A DNA stretch of 64,000 bases from Acanthosepion esculentum (lineage: Eukaryota; Mollusca; Cephalopoda; Sepiida; Sepiidae), in the NCBI GenBank assembly GCA_964036315.1, contig OZ038482.1, positions 16,318,069-16,382,068 of the forward strand. Reading direction: 5' to 3'. This document shows, in pieces, positions 34,863 to 46,138 of this stretch (the stretch's first letter is position 1; every line of letters starts with the position of its first letter). A program made the translations under genes and the position numbers. A model generated the notes under the pieces. The model searched no databases and was not told the origin of the DNA. It saw only the letters and a program-made list of their open reading frames with translations.

Positions 34863-36143
34863 CATATTAGGTGTGATTTTTAAAACTCATTCATAAAAAA
34901 ATCTTTTATTACCAACTTCTAGTAAATTTAATAAATATTACTCAAAAATATCCCCCATCCTTGAAAATCATATTTCCACTAATTGCCACGAATGACTATC
35001 CTATTATCAAGTCATTATTCTTATTAATGGTGACTTCATACCTATTCGAGTTTTGTAATATTTTATTTGTTATTCTTCATAAAACAGTTCTTGAAACAAT
35101 ATAAGTTATTGCTTTATTACATATTTCATTTTTAACGTTGTTTTTATGAAGCGTCGATCTTCCATTGTTTTGCTATTACTTCTGTAAAAGTTCCCGTTAT
35201 TTAAGAACAATATAGTTTCCTATGGTTGTAACGAGAAATGTTAGGAACTATTTAAAGATAAAATGATTTATAATGTCAGTCATTATTCCTCACAATGCTT
35301 CCGTTGTTCATATTGATATTACTTCATCAAAATTCAAATAAAAAAAATATATTTCTTTACACAAAAGTTATTTCAACTCGTTTTAATGATATACAAATTT
35401 GATATTATAAATATTTGTACATTTCATCACTGGTGTCTTCTCTCACTAATAAAAATTGATTTAGGCTTCTAGCACTTTCTGATTTCTCAATACATTTTTA
35501 CTCCTTTTGAAGTTAAGCTGTCCAGTTTCAGCAATTCGTGTTGTCATCACTTATTATCTAGATAAGGAAAGTTAAACACTGATTTCTAATTATATAAATT
35601 GCAGCAGAGCATAATATCTTAAGGACAAAAAAATTAACAATTCCTCGGAAAAGTAGCGGATATTATTGCTGGAAACAATTACTTTTACGAATAATATTTA
35701 CTCTGAGACATATGTATTTTATGAAAATCAAACATAACCACGAATAACAACATGGCGTCAGAGAGACAACAACAACAACAACAATTGTGTTACAGTTACA
35801 GAGTGAACAACGGCAATAATGTCATCAATGGCGCGTCGGTTAAAATTCCGAATCGGCGCTGTGTTCGAAATTTGAATTTCCAGACATATTAGTTTGTTAT
35901 TCTGAAAGTTCGTTACGTGTATCTTTGTTAGTAAGAGAGTGCCTGTATCGTTATTTCGGCTGTTGATGGTAAAAACAGGCATTTTATACAATGTTTTTAA
36001 TAATAAATGCTGTGAAGACAATGTAAGGTGATCCAACCATTTCTCTACTTAACGAACGTGATGGTCTCACTCTTATGACACAAACTTGGAACCGATGTGA
36101 ATCCAAGAAAGGAACTTCAAAAACATAAGACAATAAGTAATAT
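34863..36143. other. AT-rich spacer downstream of the LRR gene
   Basis: Includes the likely 3' UTR of the minus-strand LRR gene (below 36144) and a (CAA)n at 35767-35783. No other gene. Confidence 0.6.
35996..36001 (-). terminator. Possible polyadenylation signal ATTAAA for the LRR gene
   Basis: The minus strand reads ATTAAA, about 143 bp after the stop codon. It is the nearest canonical or common-variant hexamer seen; usage is inferred. Confidence 0.4.
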
Positions 36144-36872
36144 TTAAGGAGGAATGGTAAGCACTTCTTTTGCTGCCGTATATCTTTGCTGGTATTCCTG
36201 AAAACCTGGCAATTTACAAAAATCAGTTTCCTCAAAATTATTTCCGCTGTATGTCAAAAACGAAACTTTGGAATTTAACAGAAAATTCGGTAAGAAACAG
36301 TCCAGTCCCAAGTCATTATCTTCCAACCGTAAAACTCTGAGACGTGAACACTCAGCGAGTTGATTGGGGCATAATTCTGATAGACTGTTCTGCTTCAAAT
36401 TCATTTCTATGGCTTGAATCTTGTTAATCATCGGTGTTAATTTTTTTATAGAATTACCAGACAAATCTACGACTTCAAGTTTTGGCAAAAGACACAGTTC
36501 AACGGGGAAAATTTGAAATCGATTATTGGCAAGATTGATCTCGACAAGAGATGACATGTTGGCAAAAGATTGTGGCAGGTGAAAGAGGAAGTTATTATTA
36601 AGTATAACACTGTGCAGTTTGCGCAAGCCTGAAAGTTCAGTATCCGGTAATTGCAACAAACGATTATGGCTAGCGTTTAGATGTCTTAGTTTGATGAAGC
36701 GTTTCAATGGCCGAAGATCATCTATCTTGTTATGGGTTAAATCCACATAGGAAAGGTTTTCGGCTAACGTTTGAAATTCATCGGGGATCAGCCGGAGACC
36801 TAAATGGGTGAGGTGGCATGATCTTGTTCTTTCGGCAGTCACAATCTTGCGTTTAACACCTGAATTTCCCAT
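36144..36872 (-). CDS. LRRC57: Leucine-rich repeat protein, LRRC57-like, intronless
   Basis: 242 residues from the ATG at 36872 to the TAA at 36144-36146. Length and layout match LRRC57 (about 239 residues in vertebrates). It starts MGNSGVKRK, the same N-myristoylation context (Met-Gly-Asn-Ser) as the vertebrate protein, so a membrane-anchored cytosolic protein is likely. Eight LRRs run from about residue 40 to 220 (LSYVDLTHNKI, LRHLNASHNRL, LHSVILNNNFL, LVEINLANNRF, LEVVDLSGNSI, AIEMNLKQNSL, LRVLRLEDNDL, VSFLTYSGNNF). The C-terminus GFQEYQQRYTAAKEVL aligns with the family's Y...R.TA.KK end. The start has A at -3 and G at +4, a good initiation context; the in-frame codon further upstream is GTG. 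No stops or shifts. The molecular function of LRRC57 is not established. The lack of introns suggests a retrocopy or lineage intron loss. Confidence 0.9.
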   Translation of the reverse strand: MGNSGVKRKIVTAERTRSCHLTHLGLRLIPDEFQTLAENLSYVDLTHNKIDDLRPLKRFIKLRHLNASHNRLLQLPDTELSGLRKLHSVILNNNFLFHLPQSFANMSSLVEINLANNRFQIFPVELCLLPKLEVVDLSGNSIKKLTPMINKIQAIEMNLKQNSLSELCPNQLAECSRLRVLRLEDNDLGLDCFLPNFLLNSKVSFLTYSGNNFEETDFCKLPGFQEYQQRYTAAKEVLTIPP

Positions 36873-37196
36873 CTTTGGGGAACAGAAACAGTTCACAGAA
36901 AGTGCAGAAGAAAACTGATGATTACATAAAATTCTGGAGCTGTTTTAACATGACTCCATTGTTGAATTTGTGTAAGAGAATGAAGTGATGGAAGTCTGTT
37001 AATAGATTTCTTTTAATTTTATGATTATTTATGATTTGTCAAAATGGATTCGGCTTAACTCGTAGAAATTCAATATATTAACATCAACAATTGTAAGCAT
37101 TACGTCACACTGAATGACGTCTACGGCGATCAACAGTACAAATGCATTGACATTTAAAATATTCGCCAATTTTTATTTTTATTTTCCATTTTTATA
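36873..37196. other. Upstream region of the LRR gene
   Basis: On the minus strand a pyrimidine-rich tract (ctgtttctgttccccaaag) directly precedes the ATG. It could be a 3' splice site of a 5' UTR intron or simply leader. No clear TATA box. Confidence 0.4.
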
Positions 37197-37789
37197 CATT
37201 GATTGATTTGGAGCCCTCCCCTTGGTTAGGTTAGACAAGCTTTTGTATACCTAGTTAATGTGAGTAAGTGTTGTTCCTGGCCTGTTCCTGGCTACATCTT
37301 TGGTTATGATCCAAGTTTGTTTTGGCCCCATTTTATCTCGACTGAGAGCTTCTTGATTTTGTCCAATGGGCAGAATACAGTAGCCTCTCCTTTTTGAGGG
37401 TTGGACAGGCCCTACTAACATCAGTTATGTGTTTAGTTTACTTTGTGTTGATGTTTAGTTTGTTATTGGGTTCATCTCCCTCCCCTCTCATTCTTCATTA
37501 TTAGATTTTTATATATAAGTTATGATCATTTAATTTTTATGGTATGGGGCGCGTTTTGTAAGACATCCCCACCCCTTGAGAGAATGTGGTATTATGGTGC
37601 ATGGAGGATTGGTTGGCGACAGACGAGTTTTCGTGGTGAATGTGCAAATTGTAATTAGTGAATGGGTCGTGAATCGAATTAGCTAGGTATAAGATAGTTA
37701 GTGAAGACCCGCCTTAAACCCATCCCTTTTTTCGGCCTTGTGCCATAATTGTATTCTTATATACAATAAATATCCATTGATTGATTTGG
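37197..37789 (+). mobile_element. E563: 563-bp non-autonomous retroposed element with perfect 15-bp TSD
   Basis: 37212-37774 is flanked by identical direct repeats cattgattgatttgg (37197-37211 and 37775-37789). Near its 3' end it has cggccttgtgccataat, then an AATAAA-containing end atacaataaatatc. No coding frame of note. Related minus-strand copies lie at 39660-39900, 40370-40600 and 63155-64000. It could be a long SINE or a truncated LINE 3' region. Confidence 0.85.
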
Positions 37790-37934
37790 GCTGATTAGAA
37801 ACACAAAGATATAGTACCTATCAATGAACGGTTCTTATCAAATATTGATTGACTTAATAAAAAAAAAACTGCGAGGATTACGAAACTTGTAGTAATAAAT
37901 AAGAATTTTGTTAAGTTTAACGCTCCCAAAACTA

Positions 37935-38700
37935 AAACTCTCCATTAATCATCTGAGAGACCCCTCTCTGCCTTCCATCAGCATGGCTGATGCTAACCTC
38001 CAGACAAGTGTCTCGTTGCGCCTTCTCGGGCTAACGTTCTCAGTTGACATGAAGTGGAAAGATTATATTGAATCCATTGAAGGTTAGCTGCTAAGAAATT
38101 TGGTTCACTGTGTCTTAAGAGACAATTTCTCTCTCCAGAATCTAGTTTACATATCTATAAGTCTACTATTCGTCCTTCCTTAAAATATTGCTGCCACATA
38201 TGGTCCGGGTGCCCCTGCTATTTACCTTGAGCTCCTTGATAAAATCCAAAGAAGAATCAGCAATATTATTGGTCCTGATCTGGCGGTTTGGCTTCAGTTA
38301 CTTTCCTACCGCTGTAAGATTGCCTACCTGTGTTTTTTTGTTTATATAAATACCTTCGTGGTAATTGTTCGGATGACCTATGGTACCCTATGGTACCTAG
38401 ACTTTTAAAATTTAAGCGCTGTACTAGACTGGCGTCGAGATCTCATCAATTTACTATTGATCTGGCTGTATATAACCGTAAATTCTATGCTAACGGTTTC
38501 TTTTGTCGCACGTCTCACTTGTGGAACTCCTTTCCGTCTTCATACTTTCCAGCCAACTTTAATCTGCAAAAATTTAATTGCAAATGTAATATCAAACGCT
38601 ATCTACTGTCCTCCTTGTTACTCTTTTCTTTGTCCGCTCATTATTGTTTCTGTTGCTAATTCTTCCACAACCTGTAATCCCTTGTGACTCAGTGGCTTTA
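37935..38700 (+). mobile_element. LINE C-terminal fragment, CR1/Jockey-like
   Basis: Broken frames read in order: FLGLTFSVDMKWKDYIESI (38025-38085), AAKKFGSLC then FLSPESSLHIYKSTIRPSLKY (38090-38185), IQRRISNIIGP (38245-38280), CKIAYLC, and KFYANGFFCRTSHLWNSFPS (38475-38545). These resemble the region after RT in CR1/Jockey-type LINEs, including the final R..F.R...LWNSLP-like motif. 5' truncated, with frameshifts. Confidence 0.8.
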
Positions 38701-38904
38701 CTGCTTTGCATGCGAAGATACCGGTTAATCTTTTTGTGTTTTAAATACATTGAAATAATGTGCATATCAACATGATTGGTTTTGATGCAACATGTCCGAG
38801 CTCAAATACTAGTGTACTTTTCACAGTTTAGCTTGTAATGAAAACCTAACGCCGCAAACGTAACTAAAATTTTTGAAGCAATTCTTCCATTTTAACGATT
38901 CTGG

Positions 38905-39400
38905 TTTGGTTTGGTTTGTTTTACGGCATATCAACCTCAATGGGTCATTTAATGCCAACAACTTTTTTTTTCCGGGAATATTTTTGTTTTCGTCAAAAAT
39001 CTATTTCTGTTAATATTTTTTACCTCAAATATGTATAGCTGGTAATATTATTTTTTCAAAAACGTATTGCTGGTAATAGTTTGTTTTTCTTCAAAAATTT
39101 ATTTCTGAGAATAATTTTTTACAAAGTATTTCTGGTATTAAAATCTATTTTTACACTTTTATAATGCTTTTTACCTCAGTTTAGGGGTTGACTATTTGCC
39201 CATAGCGGAGACCCTAACAGGTGCTACCACCCCGGGTCAGGGTGGACCTGGGAACATCAGCAATTAAGAGGTGGTTCCACGCTCCTCAAAACCTCCTGAT
39301 CAGAGGCCTTGCTGTTGGACGTAGTTTATCGTCTTACCCAGGACGCGGATGTAGTTTATCGTCATACCCAGGACAGAACGATTCTGGAACAGACGAAAAT
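38905..39400 (+). repeat. TTTGG-headed dispersed repeat, copy A
   Basis: Head ggtttggtttgttttacggc and aatgggtcatttaatgcc; then several degenerate units of attgctggtaatattttttc; then ttgactatttgcccata and accctaacaggtgctaccac. It ends with two copies of a ~29-bp unit (ggacgtagtttatcgtc-taccca). Same family at 53815-54432 (minus), 57838-58480 and 62165-62640. Confidence 0.85.
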
Positions 39401-39659
39401 GACTTAATAATACACGTACACACAAAAAACCTACTTTCCAAAATTATGAACTAAAGATATCAATTACTTTCGCCAATTCACGTGCATTTTGAAAGGTTCA
39501 CCCTTATAAAATCTCCTGCTTAGAGTTATACTATCAGCCTGCCTGTCAAACACAATGATGTCAATGCTCAAGGACGCCCTTCTAAAACACAATAGCCACA
39601 ACTCAGCGCTATCTCTCTTTAACTGAATTCATATCAACATTAAATGCAGTCAAGTTATT

Positions 39660-39900
39660 ATTGATATTTATTGTATTTAAAATACAATTACGGCACGTGG
39701 CCAAAAGGGGGAGAGGTTGAGGCTGGTCGTCACTAACCATCCTATACCTAACGGCTAATCCGACCCACGACCCACTCACCCATTACAACTTCCCCACCAC
39801 CACCACCACAAAACCCCGTCCTTCACCAATCAACCCTCAATACACCACAACACCGCATCCCCTCAAGTTGCTCACAGTACGTTTGGGCCTGTTATCCTCC
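39660..39900 (-). repeat. E563-family fragment
   Basis: Minus-strand similarity to the 3' 230 bp of 37212-37774 (gacccactcacccattacaa, aatcaaccctc-atacacca). The shared module is degraded to ggcacgtggccaaaag on the plus strand. Confidence 0.8.
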
Positions 39901-40369
39901 CAAGGCCGTTGTTTTTGACGGTGACAAATTCTCCGTTTACGCCGTTTGGGACGATGAAAGTTGTAAATTTTCCGCCATGGGGATTTCACAAAACGACAGC
40001 TGAAAGTTTAAAAGTTCGCCTATTTCTATATTTTTTGTAAACAGTAAATTAAACAAAAAAAAAAAACAAATCAAACAAGAAAGTGGAAAATAAAAATGAA
40101 AAAACACGTAAAAAACTAAAACTGAAATAAAAACAACAATTTAAACGAAAACGATACTAAAAACGTGGGGAGGGTAAAAATACAATAAAGAAATAAACAA
40201 AAATGAATGCAGAAATAAAGCCAAATACGTACAAAGAAAGGAGGGGAAAATAAAATAAAAATCAAAACTTTGCAAACAAATGAAAAACCTAACCGTTTGT
40301 GTTCAAATCCAAATTCAAAATGAAAAAGAAGCAATAATCAGACAGACTTTTGGGTCTTCTTGAAATATT
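39901..40369. other. A-rich spacer
   Basis: A-rich on the plus strand with many aaataaa strings; no gene. Confidence 0.55.
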
Positions 40370-40600
40370 TATTGTGAAAATAACACAATTTTGGCATATG
40401 GCTTAAAAAGGGGAGGGGTTGAGGCTGGTCGCCACTAACCATCCTATGCCTAGCCAATCCGACCCACGACCCACTCACCCATTACAACTTGCCCACCCAC
40501 CACAAAACCCCATCCGTCACCAATCAACCCTCCATACACCGCATCCCCTCAAGGGGGTCCCACAAAAAAACGCGCCCCATACCACAAAAATCTTCTTCTT
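40370..40600 (-). repeat. E563-family fragment
   Basis: Minus-strand similarity to the same 3' part of E563 (gacccactcacccattacaa, caatcaaccctccatacacc, gcgccccataccacaaaaat). Module degraded to ggcatatggcttaaaaagg. Confidence 0.8.
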
Positions 40601-40765
40601 CTTCTACTACTACCACCACCACCACCAGCAACAACAACAAGTACAGCCCACACTTTACGAAGGGCTTTATCTATGTAATTTTTTTTTTTTTTTTTGCAGT
40701 CGAAAGTGTCATGATACCATTTCTAACCTTATGTCTCTGTGCGGGACCCGGAGAGAAATGTGTAA

Positions 40766-40858
<93 letters not shown>

Positions 40859-40879
40859 GTTGTTGTTGTTGTTGTTGTT
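40592..40879. repeat. Cluster of microsatellites
   Basis: CTT/CTA/CCA/CAA units (40592-40640), poly-T (40679-40695), (TA)n (40768-40831), (ATT)n (40830-40858), (GTT)n (40859-40879). The 130-184 codon plus frames here are translations of these repeats. Confidence 0.95.
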
Positions 40880-41039
40880 AAATGATTTGCATCAACTTTA
40901 TCAAGATATATTCGGTACTATTAACATCAGGATAATAAATAAATTCAGTCTCAAAATCCTTTCTTTATCATAAAAGTGCATCCATATTCTGATATCTATT
41001 TTATACGGTCAAATCAAAAATAGACTGGTCAGTTGGCGA

Positions 41040-41345
41040 ACCGTCAGACTAAAGGGCAAAAAATAGATTTCTTCTATGTGCCGTTGATGGTCATAGCCCT
41101 ACACAATCTCCCATTCCTTATAGCTGTTAACAACGTTTGTCTCCTTGTCAAGATTCGCACTCTCTGTGCCCCCTCCAATGCATGCAAGCTCGTAAGATAA
41201 AGTGTCTGTTGTCGTCTCCTATTCTTTTTTCATTCGATATATCATGTGAGTGTCAAATTTTCCAAGCTCTCCTTCTTCATTATGTATCCAGGAATTTCAG
41301 CTCTCTCTCCCTCTCTCTTTCTCTCTCTCTCTCCCTCTCTCTGAT
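41040..41345 (-). mobile_element. LINE 3' fragment (same family as 30.85-34.86 kb)
   Basis: Minus-strand sequence parallels the C-terminus/3' end of that LINE and the fragment at 41690-42165, strongly diverged. Ends in a (CT)n tract at 41300-41342. Confidence 0.65.
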
Positions 41346-41689
41346 TCTAAGTGTTCTTTTTGTATAGACTAATGGGTCTGAAATAGACTGGCATGCAGTC
41401 GTACATAAAAAAAAAGAATAAATGTCTCTTGAGCATTTCTCAAACAGATATACATGTTTCATTTTCAATGTAGATTCAGTGATTCCAGTTCGGCAACAAG
41501 TGATGAGAAATTCTGAAGAAACACTGCTATAGAAAACTTACCTATGACCGGCTTTATTAGAGTAAAGAAGAAAGTGGGGAGAGATGGAATGCTGGGAGAC
41601 GAGAATCACCTTCGTTAATGGTAACTGAAAAAATTTAACCACAAAAAAATTAAAATATATCCATGATGTATTCACGGTTCTTTTCTTTT

Positions 41690-42165
41690 TATGTCCCGTG
41701 TTTTTTTGTGGACACAGGCGATCATGGGCCTCCACTTCCCCCTATCCCTTGTAGCTCTCAACAGGTTTTGTGCTTCTGCCAACTCCCCGAGACAACGCTC
41801 CACCATTCACCTTCCCAAGCCCGCCAAGTATGTCATGCGCTGCTTTCCCCTGTCTTATTTTCCCTCTATTCGTCCCATGAGTATCAGATTCTCCAGGCCC
41901 TCTTTTCTCATCACGTGTTCCAGAAATTTCACCTGCCTCTTCCTTATGTTAAGCATAAGCTTCCTCCTTGTTTGCATCCTCTCAAAGACCTCATTGTTGC
42001 TCACATGCTCGGTCCATGATATCCTCAGCATCCTTCTGCAAGAACACATCTCCACCGCCTCGAGTCTCTTCTTCATCCTTGAGGATACCATCCAACATTC
42101 GCTGCTGTATAGGAGGACAGATGCCACGTAGCAGCTCTATACTCTTTTCTTTGTCACCATAAAAA
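41690..42165 (-). mobile_element. LINE C-terminal fragment (same family as 30.85-34.86 kb)
   Basis: A minus frame from 42127 reads ASVLLYSSECWMVSSRMKK, RRMLRISWTEHVSNNEVFER, MRKEGLENLILMGRIEGK, clearly homologous to the C-terminus at 34430-34700. 5' truncated. Confidence 0.88.
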
Positions 42166-42514
42166 ACCTCCTATGACACTACATAAGCATACACACACGC
42201 ATACTCACTCACTCACTGACTCATTCACTCACTCTCTCTCTCTCTCTCTCTGTTTTCTTTTTCCTCTATCATTATAACTTTCTCTTTTCTCTCCGTCAAT
42301 TCATGTTTGCCTCTTTTTCAATTTCTCTCTTTTTCACTCTTTTCCGACTTTTCTTCATACGGGAATAATTCCTTCAGTTACTAACAGAAAGTCATCGTAT
42401 AGATCATCAGTTTTAGTTTTCAGCAATAATTCTTTTTTATGTTATATGAATCTGAGAAAGTTTAATAATTACTTGATTATTTATGAGAAAAATTAACAGT
42501 GTAGTCAATTACTT

Positions 42515-42870
42515 CACGGGTGAAGAGGAAATCAGAGGCAACAGAGATACTGTTCTACAGAAGGATGCTGAGAATGCGATGAACAGATCATCTGAACAAT
42601 GAGAAGTTTTAAGGAAAATCGAAAATAGGACACTTAGAATCAAGTTGAAGGTTGTGTAACACATAATGAGAGAAGAGGGAACTTGGAGAATTAAACTTTC
42701 GAAGGAGATATATTCAAAGGGAGAAGGGGGATGAAAACGGTGCATAACTTATCTTGTATAAATGGATGACAGAACAGGAACTGAGAAGGGATAGTAAAGA
42801 GAAAAATATTACAAATGATGGGAAGTTGTGGAGAGTCAACACTCTGAAAGGACACGGCGTATAAAAGAAG
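42515..42870 (+). mobile_element. LINE C-terminal fragment (same family, plus strand)
   Basis: Contains ctgttctacagaaggatgctgaga, cataatgagagaagaggg, aaatggatgacagaacagga and gggaagttgtggagagtc in the same order as 34490-34830. Many frameshifts. Confidence 0.85.
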
Positions 42871-43686
42871 TCCATAAAGATACTGCGTGTTCAACACGTA
42901 GATAGGATCGAACCTCTAACCTTCAGCTAAAAGCTGGCCTCGCCCTGTTCATGTTGTGCTAATTAAATTCAACTGGGCGTGTGTTTTCTAAATGCAGTCG
43001 AATAAACGTGAAAAATTGTCTTAAGAGATAATGTTTCTTCGAGTAAAACTTCCGTCAAGTGCGAAATATTTCGATGCGGACTCAAGCAAATTTTTCTTTG
43101 AGAACTTGCCAAGATACCAAAAGTTCCGAAGTTTTCGTATCATTGCCGGCAAGGCGAAATTATCAGAAAAAAGAAATTGCTGTGTTTCTTTTCATCGAAG
43201 ATAAAAATATCCATGAAAAATCTTCATTTTTTTTCCCACCATAAACAAAAGAAAAATACATAACTGTAAATATACGTAAATATCGTTATTTTTGTCTGCC
43301 AGCTTTTCAAAATACTGCCGACGTCTTTGAGGAGTTACTATTTCTTTGTTCGTTTTGCCGATGAAAGCAACTAACAAATTAGATATCCAGGTATTGGTCG
43401 AGATTAAACGCGGCAAAGATACTAAAAAATAAGATGTTTCTTCGTTTATTAGCGTCAATCCTTTTCTCTCTTTATAAACCGTCGCTTCTGTAACTGAAAT
43501 CTAATCAAAACATCTGAAAAATGGGTTTTCATAATACTTATCTCGTTAAAATTGCGTTTGGAACTTATATCTGTAAGCACTCACGTCTAAAGTTCTATTC
43601 CAAGATGGGAGAATAACAATTATTAAAAGTCAGTGAGGTATTTGTAAAATCCTTCATTCTTTCAGAGTATGAACAACTTTGATATT
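42871..43686. other. Intergenic DNA
   Basis: No supported gene. A tRNA B-box-like string gatcgaacctctaacc lies near 42906 but without an A box. Confidence 0.5.
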
Positions 43687-44680
43687 GTAGCGGAACGGGC
43701 CCTGCGTGAGATGGCGTGTGTTTTGGTTAACAATGTTAGTTGTGTGTTGAAAGGCTCTTCCCCACAATTATTTATTTTTGTTAGGAAAGGTGTGGAAATC
43801 ATTAGCATTAGTGAAATACAAAAAGGAACATGGAGATAAAAACATAACAATTGAATTTATTAAGTATTGAAATTACATGCATGCGAACTGAAAAGTGAGA
43901 CTGAGTTGCGTCCCTTTGATTAGGTAATTATTTGTATCTAGACTCATAACGAAAGCGTTGATATTTAAAAATGCAATTTAGACGATTGAGTATGTTGCAT
44001 GTTAGAGATTGTCTATTGGACGAGTTGGTAAGACTTCAGAGATTGTACTTGCGTGAAATGTTGCAAAGTTCTTTAACGTCTAACTGCGTTAGTCAAGACG
44101 GGAGTTCTTGAAAGTCACATTTTGGCAGTGGTGTTGAGTGACGAAGAGAAGTTAGGTTCGAGAGTTCGAGAGTCCGCGTCGAAACAAAGAATTCTTCTGC
44201 TGCTACTCTGAAAGAATCACACGTGTTGGGTTTAAATATCATGTCTTATCACGTGACTGGCTCAGAATTGAGTTGGCGCCTAAATTGATCGTGCGCGTGG
44301 GAGCGATCTGATTAGTCGATACTGACCAATCAGCAAGCTAGATTGACGGTGATTAACCAATGAATGCCTGTTGATTATTTGTAAGTACGCTGAAAGAATC
44401 ACACGTGTTAGGTTTAAATATCATGTCTTATCACGTGACTGGCTCAGAATTGAGTTGGCGCCTAAATTGATCGTGCGCGTGGGAGCGATCTGATTAGTCG
44501 CTACTGACCAAACAGCAAGCTAGATTGACGGTGATTAACCAATGAATGCCTGTTGATTATTAAGACAGGCTCGTTTCCATTTATGTAGTCTATTAAGCTT
44601 TCTCGTTTATCTCCCCTTTTGTTCTTCTTAGCAAGTAACGATTGAACTCTAAATTACTTTCAACCTAACATGCTGCTACT
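43687..44680. repeat. Possible solo LTR containing a 182-bp tandem duplication
   Basis: Begins tgtagcgg and ends ctgctactaca, i.e. TGTAG...CTACA termini as in LTRs. It contains TATA-like tttaaatatc, CCAAT motifs and CACGTG E-boxes. No target-site duplication was found and no retroviral genes flank it, so this is weak. Confidence 0.3.
44208..44571. repeat. 182-bp tandem duplication
   Basis: Two copies starting at 44208 and 44390, almost identical. Each contains cacacgtgtt, tcacgtgact, tttaaatatcatg and two ATTGG/CCAAT-type motifs (gaccaatcag or its variant, aaccaatgaa). The look is that of a promoter/enhancer duplication. Confidence 0.95.
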
Positions 44681-45150
44681 ACATTTAACCTTCACTGAAT
44701 ATCTGAAGGAGTCTATTTTTATATCTTCACCTTTGTACAAGTTGTAAAGAGCGCGCATTCGATCAAATGTACATTGTTTTCCTTTATCCACGATTTTGCG
44801 ATTTTCCATTAAAAGTTCCTAAAGCGTCTCAAGATAGGATTAATCAATTGTCATAAGATAACGGCAATGTATCTTGAGTTAGGCAAAACTTCGTTCAGTG
44901 TTTATCAACAATTATCAACAGGAGTGTTTAGTTTTAACGAACTCCATTAAAAAAAAACGATGCCTTTCATTGTCTTGTGACAAATGCCATATCGGCCTGC
45001 GTTTTTAAATTGTTAAAACTGGCTTGTTTTTATTTATTTATTCTAACAGCAAAATAGAAAGAAAAGAAACAATATAATCCGTATATTCATTTTTAAAGTT
45101 TAACAAACGTATAAGAATATGTAAGCTAAACCCAAATAAAAGGCTTGTGT
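44681..45150. other. AT-rich spacer
   Basis: Nothing recognised. Confidence 0.5.
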
Positions 45151-45164
45151 GGTTTATTGAGAAG

Positions 45165-45440
45165 GTATGAGTGGTTAGAACGTTCGCATTCTGACCAAAA
45201 GACCAGGGTTCGAATCTCACCATGGTCGATTTGTCACGAAGGAGACATCTTGATGTTATCGGACTGGAGGTGTCAATCCCAGCGTGCGGCACCCTTGGAA
45301 AGTGCCTGAAAACCATACCACGGGTTGACCCAAGCCTTGTGAGTGAAACTGTGTAGACGAAACCCTCGGGAGCCGTCGATAGCTGTGCTGGCACGAAATC
45401 ACAAGTCATCGTGACCGAGGGCTTAAGTGTGCTGGCCTTG
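45165..45440 (+). mobile_element. tRNA-derived SINE, different family
   Basis: Head tatgagtggttagaacgttc (A box-like), ctgaccaaaagaccagg, and B box gggttcgaatctcacc. The body follows with cggcacccttggaaagtgcc and gtgagtgaaactgtgtag, then accgagggcttaag. The body differs from the other SINEs here; no clear target-site duplication. Confidence 0.82.
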
Positions 45441-45880
45441 TTCAAATTGAAAATCACGTTAGATTACATGCTCTTTCTCAGAAACTCAGTAACTAAGGTC
45501 TGCTCAGTATAGTTGCAGTATAAAACACGGATTGGTTCTGTGGATGTTGAACAAACACAAATGTGCCTGAGCGAGCGTCCGCAATAGGGATTGGCTAGCC
45601 ACCCTAGTAGACAGGTATACTCGAATACGAGTGGCCAGCTATACTGTGATTATTTGAATGTGAAAAAGATGTTTTATAAATATCTGTGATTGTTGTGAGC
45701 AAGATACGCGACATCATGCCCCAAAACGCCCACGCATTGCATGAGTATGGCGTCGCAGAGCAGTTGGAGGAAGGAAGAATTGGCGGATTGCACCTACACA
45801 TATGTAAATCTCTCCCACTCAACCAAATCGGCTGCTTCATCAAGATATATAAAATGAGTGTGTGTCTGAAGGCTTTGGCA
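45441..45880. other. Spacer with a 72-codon plus frame
   Basis: An open frame at 45686-45904 (first ATG at 45716, MPQNAHALHEYGVAEQLEEG) has no recognised domain and runs into the HP repeat, so it is probably not a gene. Confidence 0.4.
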
Positions 45881-46138
45881 GTCGGGGCCGAGGGAGCGCG
45901 TTAAGTGCTGGACGGTCGAACTCTCTGCCTCTGAGCAGAGAGGAACCCGGACGAGGCTCCGCCGAAGGGCAGAGCCTCGTTCGGGGAGGTTGACTAACCC
46001 GATCCCGTTTATACGGGATCTACGGGCATTTTTTGGCCGAGCCTACAGGCTCTGAAATACCCCACTTTAAACCCGGCCTTGTGTCATATCTATCCCTCGT
46101 GGTAGGGGGACAGTAAATACTGTCGGGGCCGAGGGAGC
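45881..46138 (+). mobile_element. HP hairpin repeat, copy 2, with 17-bp TSD
   Basis: Flanked by identical gtcggggccgagggagc (45881-45897 and 46122-46138). H1 ctctctgc...gcagagag; H2 ggacgaggctccgcc / ggcagagcctcgttc; H3 gatcccgtttatacgggatc (46001-46020); H4 ccgagcc...ggctctg. Module cggccttgtgtcatat, 3' end agtaaata. Compared with copy 1, paired positions in H1, H2 and H3 change together. Confidence 0.88.

Noticed and set aside
40419..40973. 184- and 130-codon plus-strand frames
   Set aside because: Translation of CTT, CCA, TA, ATT and GTT microsatellites and an E563 fragment.
45038..45457. 139-codon minus frame
   Set aside because: It is antisense to the tRNA-derived SINE at 45165-45440; no domain.
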